Positions 9,643 through 19,417 are shown, counted from the first letter of the stretch. The stretch is DNA of 64,000 nucleotides from Lacinutrix algicola (GCF_001418085.1 NZ_LIQH01000038.1:124001-188000), one strand, 5' to 3'. Program-made: numbers and translations. Notes: generated from the letters alone by a model not told the origin.

Positions 9643-11274
9643 ATGATTACAGTAGATAACTTAGCAGTAGAATTTAGTGGTACAACCTTATTTAGCGATG
9701 TAAATTTTGTTATTAACCCTAACGATAAGATTGCACTTATGGGAAAGAATGGCGCAGGTAAATCTACTATGATGAAAATTGTAGCAGGCGCTCAAAGTCC
9801 TACTAGAGGAAAAATAAGTCATCCAAAGGAAACTGTAATCGCATACCTTCCGCAACATTTACTAACACAAGATAATTGTACTGTTTTTGAAGAAGCATCA
9901 AAAGCATTTGCTCACGTTTTTAAAATGAAGAGCCAAATGGACGAGTACAATAAGGCGTTAGAAACAAGAACGGATTACGAGAGCGACGAGTACATGTCTA
10001 TTATCGAAAAAGTGAGCGAATTAGGCGAACTATATTACGCTTTAGAAGATGTTAATTACGATGCTGAGGTAGAGAAAGCCTTAAAAGGTCTTGGTTTTAA
10101 ACAAGAAGATTTTACAAGATTAACTAATGAGTTTTCTGGAGGTTGGAGAATGCGTATTGAATTGGCTAAAATTTTGCTTCAAAAACCAGATTTAATTTTA
10201 TTAGATGAGCCTACAAACCACATAGATATAGAATCGGTAATTTGGTTAGAAGATTTCTTAGTTAATAAAGCTAATGCGGTAATGGTTATTTCTCACGATA
10301 GAGCCTTTATCGATAATATTACCAATCGTACTATAGAAGTTACTATGGGACGTATTTACGATTACAAGGCTAACTATTCGCATTATTTACAATTAAGAGA
10401 AGAGCGAAGAGTACACCAAGTAAAAGCCTACCAAGAACAGCAGAAATTTATTGCAGATAACCAGCAATTTATAGATCGTTTTAAAGGTACTTTTTCAAAA
10501 ACAAACCAAGTAACGTCTAGAGAGCGTATGCTTGAAAAATTACAAATTATAGAAATTGATGAGGTTGATAATGCGGCCTTAAAACTAAAGTTTCCATCTG
10601 CACAGCGTTCTGGAGATTATCCAGTAATGGTAGAAGATTTAACTAAAAGTTATGGTGATCTTACCGTCTTTAAAAACGCAAGTTTTTCTATAGCTAGAGG
10701 CGAAAAAGTAAGTTTTGTAGGTAGAAATGGTGAAGGTAAATCTACCATGATTAAATCTATTCTTGGTGAGATTGAAGTAGAAGGGAAGTGTAATTTAGGC
10801 CATAATGTACAGGTTGGTTATTTTGCACAAAACCAAGCCGCTTTATTAGATACAGAATTAACTGTTTTTCAAACAGTAGATTTAGTAGCAAAAGGCGATG
10901 TAAGAACACAGATTAAAAATATTTTAGGTCGTTTTATGTTTAAAGGCGACGATATAGAAAAGAAAGTAAGTGTATTATCTGGTGGAGAAAAAACCAGATT
11001 GGCAATGGTAAAACTATTACTAGAACCTGTAAACTTGCTTATTCTCGATGAGCCTACAAACCACTTAGATTTAAAATCTAAAGATGTTTTAAAGGAAGCG
11101 CTTCAAAGTTTTGATGGTACGCTAATATTAGTATCTCACGATCGTGATTTCTTACAAGGTTTGTCTCAAAAGGTATTCGAATTTAAAGACCAACGTGTTA
11201 TCGAGCATTTTGAAACTATTGACGCCTTTTTAGAAAGAAACCGTATTAAGAGTATTAAAGAAATGAACCTGTAA
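9643..11274 (+). CDS. ABC-F family ATPase
   Basis: 543 residues, two ATP-binding cassettes and no membrane span, as in ABC-F translation factors. The first cassette has Walker A GKNGAGKS, signature SGGWRMR and Walker B LLDEPTNHID. The second has GRNGEGKS, SGGEKTR and LILDEPTNHLD. Between them lies the charged linker (about residues 240-310, ...REERRVHQVKAYQEQQ...) that in the family reaches the ribosomal P/E site. Length and linker resemble the YbiT-like subgroup. The predicted role is resolving stalled or antibiotic-bound ribosomes. The exact subgroup is uncertain. Confidence 0.92.
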   Translation: MITVDNLAVEFSGTTLFSDVNFVINPNDKIALMGKNGAGKSTMMKIVAGAQSPTRGKISHPKETVIAYLPQHLLTQDNCTVFEEASKAFAHVFKMKSQMDEYNKALETRTDYESDEYMSIIEKVSELGELYYALEDVNYDAEVEKALKGLGFKQEDFTRLTNEFSGGWRMRIELAKILLQKPDLILLDEPTNHIDIESVIWLEDFLVNKANAVMVISHDRAFIDNITNRTIEVTMGRIYDYKANYSHYLQLREERRVHQVKAYQEQQKFIADNQQFIDRFKGTFSKTNQVTSRERMLEKLQIIEIDEVDNAALKLKFPSAQRSGDYPVMVEDLTKSYGDLTVFKNASFSIARGEKVSFVGRNGEGKSTMIKSILGEIEVEGKCNLGHNVQVGYFAQNQAALLDTELTVFQTVDLVAKGDVRTQIKNILGRFMFKGDDIEKKVSVLSGGEKTRLAMVKLLLEPVNLLILDEPTNHLDLKSKDVLKEALQSFDGTLILVSHDRDFLQGLSQKVFEFKDQRVIEHFETIDAFLERNRIKSIKEMNL

Positions 11275-11277
11275 GTT

Positions 11278-12234
11278 TTACTTCTTTTTTACTTTTTCTT
11301 TAAGCCATTTTACACTTCTTTTTGCAGATTTGGGTGCATTAAATCGATACCCAAAATAGAGTTTTGCATAACTTCTATCGCTAATAATATTGGTTTTTGC
11401 TTTAGCATTAGATGCTTTAGAGTCGAAATTGAAATTGGCACCTGCAACAAAGTCTGGAGAGGTATAACCAAAGTATAAACCTAAATTTAAAGCTGTTGTA
11501 AATAATGTGTTCTGCTCGTTTATATCGCCTAAAGCGTAGTTGGTAAAACGCACACCAATGGCAGGTGAAATAGAGGGCGTAACAAACCAGTTTTTTTCTA
11601 AAACCCAAGTATAGTAATAATCTGAAGCTATAGAAAGATTATAAAAATTTTGAACTTCTTTGTCGTCTAACACATAGTCGGAAATACGCTGGTAACCATA
11701 ACGCAAACTTGGTATTAAACTTCCTGCACTTTTGCGTTGCCACTCGGTATTATATAGCACGTGTTTTAGTGAGAAGTTTGGATTCATAACGTAAGACGTT
11801 GCGCCATTCCAACTGATAGTTTTAAAGTTAGGAAACTCCTCTTGCACACCTTCTAATATTTCACCATCTCTATAAAAACCACGAACGCGCCTGTATTGAA
11901 TATTCTGTATCCATTGCTTTATAAATAAATTCACTTTAATATCCTGAAAAGATGTTTTATAGGGCAAGTTTCTCGCTTTTGGCGAAAAAGCTATACTTAA
12001 ACCTAGAAACTCATAATTAGCAGATAGCGTAAATTTAAAATTATTATTAGCCGTTAAGCTAAAATTCTCGGTATCGTTATTTTGTATGGAATACGATTCG
12101 GTTTGTGTATTAATATTTGCTTTCAGCATTATTTTATGCTTAAAAGAAGTAATGTAAGTAGAGTCGTTTTCGGTTTCTTGGCTGTAGCTAAAAACAGTAA
12201 AACACATTAAAAATACAAGTAAGCTATACTTCAT
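11278..12234 (-). CDS. Outer-membrane beta-barrel protein, DUF4421-like
   Basis: 318 residues with a signal peptide ending near YSQE. The mature chain alternates polar and aromatic or hydrophobic residues in strands (for example YRRVRGFYRDGEI, YYYTWVLEKNWFVTPSISPAIGVRF) and ends with a strand, as expected for an outer-membrane barrel. It resembles DUF4421. It lies 4 bp downstream of the sirtuin gene on the same strand, so the two are probably cotranscribed. Function unknown. Confidence 0.75.
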   Translation of the reverse strand: MKYSLLVFLMCFTVFSYSQETENDSTYITSFKHKIMLKANINTQTESYSIQNNDTENFSLTANNNFKFTLSANYEFLGLSIAFSPKARNLPYKTSFQDIKVNLFIKQWIQNIQYRRVRGFYRDGEILEGVQEEFPNFKTISWNGATSYVMNPNFSLKHVLYNTEWQRKSAGSLIPSLRYGYQRISDYVLDDKEVQNFYNLSIASDYYYTWVLEKNWFVTPSISPAIGVRFTNYALGDINEQNTLFTTALNLGLYFGYTSPDFVAGANFNFDSKASNAKAKTNIISDRSYAKLYFGYRFNAPKSAKRSVKWLKEKVKKK

Positions 12235-12238
12235 TTAA

Positions 12239-12910
12239 TTACAGTAGATTAATAAATTGTTTAACACCTTTGGTTGCAGTAGCTTCTATAACAGTCAAGT
12301 TTTTAGAATCACCAATTGAAGGCTTTGGGTCTATAAAGTAACTAGCAGTGTTTTCTGGTACATAATGCATTAAACTAGCCGCAGGATATACTTGTAAAGA
12401 GGTGCCGATAATAAGTAAAATATCTGCTGTGTTACAAATTTCTATGGCTTTATCAATCATTGGTACCGCTTCACCAAACCAAACAATGTGTGGTCGCAAT
12501 TGGTGTCCGTTTTCATCTAAATCACCCAAATTTAAATCGGTAGTCCAAGGTTTTACTACTGCTTCATTTTTTATAGAACGCACTTTTAATAATTCGCCAT
12601 GTAAATGATACACGTTATTACTTCCTGCTCGCTCGTGCAAATCGTCTACATTTTGAGTGATAATAGTTACTTTATAATCATTTTCTAAAGCAGCTAAATT
12701 ATAATGTGCGTCATTCGGTTTAACCGTTAATAGTTGTCTTCTGCGTTGGTTATAGAAATCGAAAACCAATTCAGGATTAGCCTTAAAACCTTCTGGTGAA
12801 GCGACTTCTAATACGTTATGTCCTTCCCATAGACCGTTAGCATCACGAAAGGTTTTTAAACCACTTTCGGCACTCATTCCAGCTCCAGTAAGTACAACAA
12901 TGTGTTTCAT
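12239..12910 (-). CDS. cobB: NAD-dependent protein deacylase (sirtuin, CobB-like)
   Basis: 223 residues. Sirtuin motifs are clear: GAGMSAESGLKTFRD (NAD binding), TQNVDDLHERAG, the catalytic histidine in YHLHGEL, and GTSLQVYPAASL. It removes acyl groups from lysines using NAD, giving nicotinamide and O-acyl-ADP-ribose. The small domain lacks the four zinc-binding cysteines found in many sirtuins; the stretch after HGELL contains none. This is seen in some class III bacterial members. Acyl preference cannot be decided. Confidence 0.92.
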   Translation of the reverse strand: MKHIVVLTGAGMSAESGLKTFRDANGLWEGHNVLEVASPEGFKANPELVFDFYNQRRRQLLTVKPNDAHYNLAALENDYKVTIITQNVDDLHERAGSNNVYHLHGELLKVRSIKNEAVVKPWTTDLNLGDLDENGHQLRPHIVWFGEAVPMIDKAIEICNTADILLIIGTSLQVYPAASLMHYVPENTASYFIDPKPSIGDSKNLTVIEATATKGVKQFINLL

Positions 12911-13071
12911 GTATTTGTTAATTATTATCTTTTTGTGTTAAACCTATTAATTGAGGTTTAATATAATCTTTAATCCATAAAGTTAGTATTATTTCTTTTA
13001 AGGTTGGCAAACTTGCGATTAATCTGTAATTTTGTTTTGCTATTATAACAATAATTAAAACCTAATCCATA

Positions 13072-13935
13072 ATGAAAACGTTTTTTAAAGTATTAATATT
13101 AATGCCATTAGTGCTAATAAGCAGTTGTAGATCGGACGATGCAGAAACAGATCAAGTTACAGATTTAGCATCTAAAACATATACACTTAATACAGTTGAT
13201 AATTCTGGAATTTCTGGTACGGTTCGTTTTATTAAAAACTCGAATTTTACACTAAGTATAGAATTAAGACTATTAGGTACTGTTAATAATAACTACCATT
13301 CTGGATTTTTATACATGGACAATGCTGCTAACAATGGTGAAGATGTTGCGATAACTTTAGATGTTGTCGATGGAGATACAGGAATGAGTACAACGGTATT
13401 TACAAGTTTAGATGACGATACTCCAATTTCTTACGAAGAGTTATTAAATTTCGATGGTTATGTAGAAGTTAAGTCTAACGATGTAAACTTAAACACACCA
13501 GTAGCAAATGTAGATATTGGACAAAACGAATTAACTACCAACCAAGTAACTTATAATTTAGAAGAGCGTAATCTAAATAATGCTTCTGGAATAGTTACTT
13601 TTAAAGAGCGGTTAAATGGTGAAGCTTTAGCTGTTTTTAGCTTAACAGGAACGCCAGCAAGTGGAGAACATCCTGCTTTTATACGTTCGGGAAATATGGC
13701 AACGGCTTCAGGTGCTACTATTTTTACTTTTAATAATATTAAAGGAATAACAGTAGTTAACGAAACCTCTGGATTAAACGAAACAAGAGGAGTTAGCCAA
13801 ACAAATGTAGCGGAACTAGACAATGGTACTGCTTTTATGTATAGTGATGTTATTGCTGTAGATGGTTACATAGATGTAGAATTAAGTACAACTAACACGC
13901 TTTTAATTGCTCAAGGCAATATTGGAAGTAACTAA
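13072..13935 (+). CDS. Lipoprotein with two CHRD-like repeats
   Basis: 287 residues with a lipoprotein signal (lipobox SSC, Cys at about residue 19). Two homologous segments of about 115 residues follow (roughly 33-150 and 155-285). Each begins with a SKTYTL/VTYNLEE stretch, has a G.V.F..R/N motif and ends with GYVEV or GYIDVEL. This resembles the CHRD-type beta domain, but the match is loose. It is expected at the cell surface or in the periplasm. No catalytic residues are evident. Confidence 0.7.
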   Translation: MKTFFKVLILMPLVLISSCRSDDAETDQVTDLASKTYTLNTVDNSGISGTVRFIKNSNFTLSIELRLLGTVNNNYHSGFLYMDNAANNGEDVAITLDVVDGDTGMSTTVFTSLDDDTPISYEELLNFDGYVEVKSNDVNLNTPVANVDIGQNELTTNQVTYNLEERNLNNASGIVTFKERLNGEALAVFSLTGTPASGEHPAFIRSGNMATASGATIFTFNNIKGITVVNETSGLNETRGVSQTNVAELDNGTAFMYSDVIAVDGYIDVELSTTNTLLIAQGNIGSN

Positions 13936-13966
13936 TACATTTTACAGTATTTTAATATAGAGTTTA

Positions 13967-13997
13967 AAACCTGGTGCTATTGTATCAGGTTTTTTTA
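13967..13997 (+). terminator. Terminator after the CHRD-like lipoprotein gene
   Basis: The stem AACCTG/CAGGTT is followed by a T-run and lies just upstream of trmH. Confidence 0.7.
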
Positions 13998-14007
13998 TTT
14001 TTACGTT

Positions 14008-14664
14008 ATGATTGATATTAAACTTATAGAACACCTAGAAACCTACCTTACCGAAAATAGGTTAGAACGTTTTCATAAAGTCTTAGAAGGCCGTACAAAA
14101 CACTTTACAGTAGCAACAGAAGACGTTTACCAATTGCATAACACAAGTGCTGTAATACGTAGTTGCGATGTGTTTGGTATACAGGAAGTAAGTATTGTTG
14201 AAGAAACAAACACCAAACGTATAGATAGGGAAATTGCTATGGGCGCCCAAAAATGGGTAGATTTAAATAGATACCAATCGGTAAAAGAATGTATTAAAGA
14301 CTTAAAAGAACAAGGTTATCAAATAGTGGCAACAACACCACATACAGACGATTGTGAGTTGCATGATTTTGATGTGACTAAAAAGTCTTGTTTCTTCTTT
14401 GGAAGGGAAACCGAAGGACTTTCTGAGGCTGTTTTAAAAGAAGCAGATGTTTTTATGAAGATTCCAATGGTTGGTTTTACAGAGAGTTTAAATATATCTG
14501 TATCTGCAGCAATTACTTTGCAACATGTAACTACAAAGTTGAAGAAAACAGATGTTGAGTGGCGTTTAACCGAAGAAGAAAAACTTGAGAAGCGTTTAGA
14601 TTGGTGTAAAAAAACAATTAAAAGCTATGGCGAGATTATTGAACGTTATCATGAAAAAGAATAG
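14008..14664 (+). CDS. trmH: tRNA (guanosine-18) 2'-O-methyltransferase, TrmH/SpoU family
   Basis: 218 residues. SPOUT-fold motifs are present: the N-terminal NTSAVIRSCDVFGI (motif 1 with the key Arg), FFFGRETEGLS (motif 2), and IPMVGFTESLNISVSAAITL (motif 3, the knotted SAM site). It methylates the ribose of G18 in the tRNA D-loop using S-adenosylmethionine. The charged C-terminal helix (EEEKLEKRLDWCKK) is typical of TrmH. It begins 11 bp after a terminator, so it needs its own or an embedded promoter. Confidence 0.92.
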   Translation: MIDIKLIEHLETYLTENRLERFHKVLEGRTKHFTVATEDVYQLHNTSAVIRSCDVFGIQEVSIVEETNTKRIDREIAMGAQKWVDLNRYQSVKECIKDLKEQGYQIVATTPHTDDCELHDFDVTKKSCFFFGRETEGLSEAVLKEADVFMKIPMVGFTESLNISVSAAITLQHVTTKLKKTDVEWRLTEEEKLEKRLDWCKKTIKSYGEIIERYHEKE

Positions 14665-14700
14665 TTTAATTGTTCAGTAGTCAGTGAAATAAAGTACAAA

Positions 14701-14745
14701 ATAATAAGCCTCAAAATCTAAGATTTTTGAGGCTTATTATTTTGT
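14701..14745. terminator. Bidirectional terminator between trmH and the CarboxypepD_reg-like gene
   Basis: A long stem, ATAATAAGCCTCAAAA with TTTTGAGGCTTATTAT, lies between convergent genes. Confidence 0.85.
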
Positions 14746-14760
14746 ACTAGAGGCTATATG

Positions 14761-15563
14761 TTATCCACGTTTTCTATCACGACTTAGCACTTTGTACTCT
14801 TCGTAGCATTGGCTAATAGCGTCTAGCATTTGAAGATCGTTTGCACTATTTATAAAATCTTTAGAGTAATTGCATTGCGATACAATCTCATCTAAATCTA
14901 CTCTAGTTAATTGTAATAAAACCATTAGTGTTTCTCTATCGAAACGAGAGGCTAAAAGATTTCTAATCTCGTCGTCTTTTTTCATCTGTTTAAGTTTCTT
15001 TAATTCGTTACCTTTTCTACTAAATGTATTGTAGAGAAAATCTAACGGATTAAATATGGAACCTAAAACCTTACTAATTGTATTTGGTGATTTATTATTT
15101 CCTGCTTCGTATCCTGTACTTAAACCAGAAATACTATAACGGTAATTTGTGTTTACTTGTACTTGCTTTATATCTAACTCTAAGTAACCAGTAAGTTGTA
15201 ATTCGTTTACAACAATCTCTTCTAAGGCAAGTGCTAACTCTGTTAATGTAATTTTAGAGCTTCCAAATTTTAACCAATCGTTAGTTACACGCACTTTAAT
15301 AGATTTGTAACCTACATAAGTAAGGTGTAATGTATCGTTTACTTTAGCTTTAAGTTTAAACTCTCCTTTAGTGTTAGTAGATGTACCAATAACCTGATTA
15401 AGGTTTACAATGTTAACATTGTCTATTGGACCATTAGTTTGAGAGTCTATTATAACACCTTCTACAGCTTCTTTTTCACGAGTTTCCTCTACTTGAGCAA
15501 ATGCATATGATGAACTTATAATTAAAAAAGTAGGGAAAGACAATATTTCATAGTTAGAATATA
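14761..15563 (-). CDS. CarboxypepD_reg-like domain exported protein, signal peptide apparently frameshifted
   Basis: The uninterrupted frame is 260 residues from a TTG at 15543. It begins SFPTFLIISSSYAFAQ and then has a carboxypeptidase-regulatory-like beta sandwich (VEGVIIDSQTNGPIDNVNIVNLN...GTSTNTKGEFKL...LTYVGYKS). A better start lies upstream in another frame: ATG at about 15552, giving MKYCLSLLF. One extra base in the T6 run near 15526 would join it to LIISSSYAFAQ as a normal signal peptide. This is either a real frameshift, a slippage site or a sequencing error. The role is unknown, possibly surface anchoring. Confidence 0.65.
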
Positions 15564-15690
15564 AGCTATAAAAGTACTAAACAAATTTTATTTAGTACTC
15601 TTATAACATTGTATTTGACTTAATATTAACAAAAAAGTTATTATTAATAGAATAATTTTTAGGAATCTTTATAAATATTTGAGTATTTAT

Positions 15691-17535
15691 TTAGTCTTTT
15701 CTTCTAGAACGACCAGATCTTGAGTGTGTAGTTTTAAACTCACCTTTATCTCTGTCTCCGCCATCGCTTCTTCTAGAACGTGTTGGTCTATCGTCGCTAC
15801 TACGTCTTCTATCACCACCGCCACTAGAGCGTCTTTCTCCTCCGCCAGATCTTCTTCTGTCTCCACCAGATCCACCTTCGCGACGTCTTCCGCCACCACC
15901 GCCAGAACCACCACGTCCACGACCACCGCGACTTGGTTTATCTTCAGTAATTTCAACGTTTACAAAACGACCTTCATGCTTATAATCTGTAAAGAAAGCT
16001 AATACTTTCTCTTGGTGTTCTTTTTCTGTATTAAAGAAAGAGAATGTGTCTTTACAATCTACTTTAAATACATCGTCACGACCTAAATCTAAAACTTCTT
16101 TTAAGAAATCCTTTAATTTCATCCAGTCAAAACCATCTTTTTCACCAACGTTAATAAAGTAACGTGCAGCGCTTCCGCTAGATTCACGACCTTCACGGTT
16201 AGGATCTCCAGCAGCAACGTTTAAGTTTTTAGACTTCTGGTAGTAGTTAAAGAAACGTGTGAATTCTACAGAGAAGAACTTTTTAATTAATTCTTCTTTT
16301 GAAGTTTCATCAAATAAAGTATTAATATCTTCTAAGTATTTATCAATCTCATGATTGATTTCTGTATTATGAATTTTATTTGCTAAAGACATTAACTGTA
16401 CTTCGCAAATAGCCATTCCGTTAGGAATTTCTTTTAATTCAAATTTCTTGTTGATAATACGTTCGATACTTTTTAATCTACGTACTTCACTTTTAGAAAC
16501 AATAACCATAGAAACACCAGTTTTACCAGCACGACCAGTTCTACCAGAACGGTGCGTATACGTTTCTATTTCATCACTTAATTGGTAGTTAATTACGTGT
16601 GTAATATCATCTACATCAATACCACGTGCAGCAACATCTGTTGCAACAAGCATTTGTATTTGACGAGATCTAAATTGCTTCATCACAATATCACGCTGAT
16701 TTTGAGATAAATCACCATGTAATGCTCCAGCACTGTAACCATCTTCAATTAAGTTTTCGGCAACTTTTTGTGTATCACGTTTTGTTCTACAGAAAATTAC
16801 TGAAAATATATCTGGATTAGCATCTGCTAAACGTTTTAAAGCTTGGTAACGATCGCGAGCGTTTACCATATAGTATTCGTGCGATACGTTAGAGGTACTT
16901 TCGTTTTTATGACCAACAGTAATTTCCTGTGGGCTATTCATAAATTTCTTTGCAATAGTTGCAACCTCTCTTGGCATTGTTGCAGAGAACAACCAAGTAT
17001 TTTTATCGTCTGGAGTTCCAGAAAGAATATCTGTGATATCTTCTTTGAATCCCATGTTAAGCATTTCATCAGCCTCATCTAAAACCGAATATTGGATTTT
17101 AGTAATATCAACTAATCTACGCTTAATCATATCTTTCATACGACCCGGAGTAGCTACTATAATCTGTGCACCACGTTTTACTTCGCGCGCTTGATCTGTA
17201 ATGCTTGATCCACCGTAAATTGCAACAACGTTTAAACCTTTACAGTATTTACCGTAAGCTTTCATTTCGTTTGCAATTTGTAAACAAAGTTCACGAGTAG
17301 GAGATAGTATTAAACCTTGAGTTGTACGACTACTAACGTCAATTTTCTGTAACATTGGGAAACCAAATGCTGCAGTTTTTCCAGTTCCAGTTTGCGCTAA
17401 CGCTACTAAATCTGTCTCTTCGTTTAATAAAATTGGGATTGCTTTTGCTTGTACTTCAGATGGTGTTTCGAAACCTAAATCTGTAATACCTTGTAATAGT
17501 TCTTCGTTAAGACCTAAATCTTGGAATGTGCTCAT
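15691..17535 (-). CDS. DEAD-box RNA helicase with RGG-rich tail
   Basis: 614 residues. The helicase core spans residues 1-370: Q motif, AQTGTGKT, PTREL, DEAD, SAT, ARGIDVDD, HRSGRTGR. A DbpA/CsdA-type RNA-binding domain lies at about 450-535 (RYFINVGEKDGFDWMKLKDFL). The tail from about 540 is RGG/RRS-rich and highly basic. It is expected to unwind structured RNA in ribosome assembly or cold adaptation, as DeaD/CsdA proteins do. A structured leader of about 130 nt precedes it. The tail is repetitive and read by several spurious frames. Confidence 0.93.
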   Translation of the reverse strand: MSTFQDLGLNEELLQGITDLGFETPSEVQAKAIPILLNEETDLVALAQTGTGKTAAFGFPMLQKIDVSSRTTQGLILSPTRELCLQIANEMKAYGKYCKGLNVVAIYGGSSITDQAREVKRGAQIIVATPGRMKDMIKRRLVDITKIQYSVLDEADEMLNMGFKEDITDILSGTPDDKNTWLFSATMPREVATIAKKFMNSPQEITVGHKNESTSNVSHEYYMVNARDRYQALKRLADANPDIFSVIFCRTKRDTQKVAENLIEDGYSAGALHGDLSQNQRDIVMKQFRSRQIQMLVATDVAARGIDVDDITHVINYQLSDEIETYTHRSGRTGRAGKTGVSMVIVSKSEVRRLKSIERIINKKFELKEIPNGMAICEVQLMSLANKIHNTEINHEIDKYLEDINTLFDETSKEELIKKFFSVEFTRFFNYYQKSKNLNVAAGDPNREGRESSGSAARYFINVGEKDGFDWMKLKDFLKEVLDLGRDDVFKVDCKDTFSFFNTEKEHQEKVLAFFTDYKHEGRFVNVEITEDKPSRGGRGRGGSGGGGGRRREGGSGGDRRRSGGGERRSSGGGDRRRSSDDRPTRSRRSDGGDRDKGEFKTTHSRSGRSRRKD

Positions 17536-17670
17536 TCTTATTTTATGTATTTCAATGTCAATCTATTTTGGTGTTACGAATAGAAGTGCATTGAACATAC
17601 TTAACCTAAAACTTCTAGTAACACATCCTCACTCTGAGGAGTAAATAACGCATATGCGTTTTTTCAAGGT
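17536..17670 (-). promoter_or_regulatory. Long structured 5' leader of the DEAD-box helicase mRNA
   Basis: The leader contains a perfect palindrome AACGCATATGCGTT (17647-17660), followed by a T/A run, a hairpin TCCTCACTCTGAGGA (17626-17640), and an inverted pair TAGAAGT/ACTTCTA (17581-17587 and 17611-17617). Leaders of this size before cold-shock helicases often control mRNA stability or translation. That role is inferred here. Confidence 0.55.
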
Positions 17671-17671
17671 G

Positions 17672-17701
17672 CAAAGGTACGTAATTATTTAGGATATTCA
17701 A
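17672..17701 (-). promoter_or_regulatory. Bacteroidota-type promoter of the DEAD-box helicase gene
   Basis: On the minus strand the -7 element TACCTTTG (17672-17679) is preceded by TTG (17699-17701) with 19 bp between them, fitting the TTG-N19/20-TAnnTTTG consensus. Confidence 0.75.
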
Positions 17702-18131
17702 TTTTTATAATTTTTAACTGCTATTTATTAGCCTTAAGCCTATTAAACACTGTTGTTTTTTATTTTATAAAAGTGCTTGTTTATTGCTAATTGGCGATTA
17801 ATATTTTTATAAAGTAAATAATAATGCAGTATTTAATAATAAGTGGAAAGTATTGTGTTATTTTATTTTCCGCGCATTACACATGAAATTTTATGCAGAT
17901 GAGTTTAGTATTGCTGAAAGATTATGTTCAGAAATTAAGAACCAAACTCGAAGGTTTAAAAGCGGTTACAAAATCTAAAATATTGTGCATATTACGATTG
18001 TAACGTCTTATGATGTTTTAGAGAATACGCACAAATTGGATTTGGTAGAGATTGATTTTAGTATTGAAGTTTTGTTTGGGAGATAAAATTCAGCTGTGCT
18101 TTTTACTGTTATAAGTAATGTCTTGAATTTT
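17702..18131. other. Gene-poor region with a possible decayed small gene
   Basis: From 17883 a short frame (MKFYADEFSIAERL...) stops at 17978. Immediately after, another frame on the same strand reads HITIVTSYDVLENTH...IDFSIEVLFGR to a stop near 18086. Together they look like one small gene broken by a frameshift, but the family is not recognised. Nothing else is seen. Confidence 0.3.
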
Positions 18132-18767
18132 TTAATACACTTTTGATTTTTTTTTCATATTTAGAATAGAGTACTTTCCAATTTTTGGATTATCAAGCAT
18201 TATTAATCTTTCTCCTCCTATATTCATGAGCATTTGTGTATTTCCGTTATTAAGGTTTTTAATACCTCCCAGAATTGCTTTGATAAAATAAATTTCACCA
18301 TCTTTTGCATCAATTTCTACAATATTATCTTTGAACAATCTTTTTTTTATGAAAAGGTGCTTGGTTCCAGCTTTTATTTTTTCTAAGTGATAGCTATTTG
18401 TTTTTAAATTTATAAATTTCTTATTCTGATATTGAATTTTACAAGGAAGAGCAGAATTAAGAAAGACATAAGGTCTATAAAAATAAACATGTGCATATCC
18501 ACTATCTGGTTTTTGTATTTTTAAATTTAAAGGGTTTTTTATTGCTCTTTCTTCAGAAATATATAAATCAACTAGACCATTAATATTTTGTTTAGATTTC
18601 TTGTTATCTGAAGCATTAAAGAAAGTCATTTCACCTGCTTCTAATTTAGTAATCATACATTTTATAGTGTCATTTTTTATTGTTACAAAATAATCTTTAT
18701 AGGGGCTTTGTGAGTAAGCAGATAGCGAAACTATTAATATTAGTGAGGTTAGAATGATGTATTTCAT
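18132..18767 (-). CDS. Exported protein with DUF2846-like domain
   Basis: 211 residues with a signal peptide ending near AYSQS (residue 20). The middle (about residues 88-170) has the DUF2846-like pattern GYAHVYFYRP followed by short beta strands ending in KAGTKHLFIKKR. An N-terminal part with KNDTIKCMITKLEAGEMTFF resembles a short beta domain found in many exported flavobacterial proteins. It should be periplasmic. Function unknown. It stands downstream of rdgB on the same strand, 74 bp away. Confidence 0.65.
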   Translation of the reverse strand: MKYIILTSLILIVSLSAYSQSPYKDYFVTIKNDTIKCMITKLEAGEMTFFNASDNKKSKQNINGLVDLYISEERAIKNPLNLKIQKPDSGYAHVYFYRPYVFLNSALPCKIQYQNKKFINLKTNSYHLEKIKAGTKHLFIKKRLFKDNIVEIDAKDGEIYFIKAILGGIKNLNNGNTQMLMNIGGERLIMLDNPKIGKYSILNMKKKSKVY

Positions 18768-18841
18768 TTTTATATTCTAATGTTTAAATCAGCATTTAGT
18801 TTGACTGAAAAATTCGTGTTTTTTATTAATAAAGTAGAGCT

Positions 18842-19417
18842 TTATAGAGTATTTAAAAACTCAACTAATTTAGCAACCGCTTTCCCACGGTGTCCAATCT
18901 CATTCTTGAGTTTTAAATCTATTTCAGCAAAAGTTTCAGTATATCCATTTGGCATAAAAATAGGATCGTAACCAAAACCTTGGTTTCCTTTTTTATCTAG
19001 GGTAATTTCACCTTTACAAATACCAGTAAACGTTTTTAAATTACCATTTAAGTGTAGAGAAACTACGGTTTTAAATTGGGCGTTTCGGTTTGGCTTCTCT
19101 TTTAAATTGTTTAAAAGCAAATCCATATTATCGTTAGCATCGCGTTGCGGTCCTGCGTAACGCGCACTAAAAACACCAGGTTCGTTATTTAAAGCTTCAA
19201 CTTCAAGTCCTGTGTCGTCTGCAAAGCAATCGTAGCCATAATGCTCTTTTATGTATTCGGCTTTTTGTATGGCATTACCTTTAATTGTGTTTTGGGTTTC
19301 TGGGACATCTTCAAAACAGCCAATCTCTTTTAAGCTTAGCAGTTTTATGTGATCGGGAATTAAAGATTGTACTTCCTTTAATTTATTTAGGTTGTTTGTA
19401 GCGAATACGAGTTGCAT
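18842..19417 (-). CDS. rdgB: XTP/dITP diphosphatase (non-canonical purine NTP pyrophosphatase)
   Basis: 191 residues, the normal size. HAM1/RdgB motifs: FATNNLNKLKE at the N-terminus, FADDTGLEVEAL (metal-binding acids), PGVFSARYAG, GFGYDPIFMPNG and the C-terminal GHRGKA. It hydrolyses dITP, ITP and XTP to the monophosphate, keeping deaminated purines out of DNA and RNA. Cytosolic. Confidence 0.96.
   Translation of the reverse strand: MQLVFATNNLNKLKEVQSLIPDHIKLLSLKEIGCFEDVPETQNTIKGNAIQKAEYIKEHYGYDCFADDTGLEVEALNNEPGVFSARYAGPQRDANDNMDLLLNNLKEKPNRNAQFKTVVSLHLNGNLKTFTGICKGEITLDKKGNQGFGYDPIFMPNGYTETFAEIDLKLKNEIGHRGKAVAKLVEFLNTL

Noticed and set aside
15687-16002. Open frames on both strands over the helicase tail
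   Set aside because: They are shadows of the repetitive RGG-coding region.
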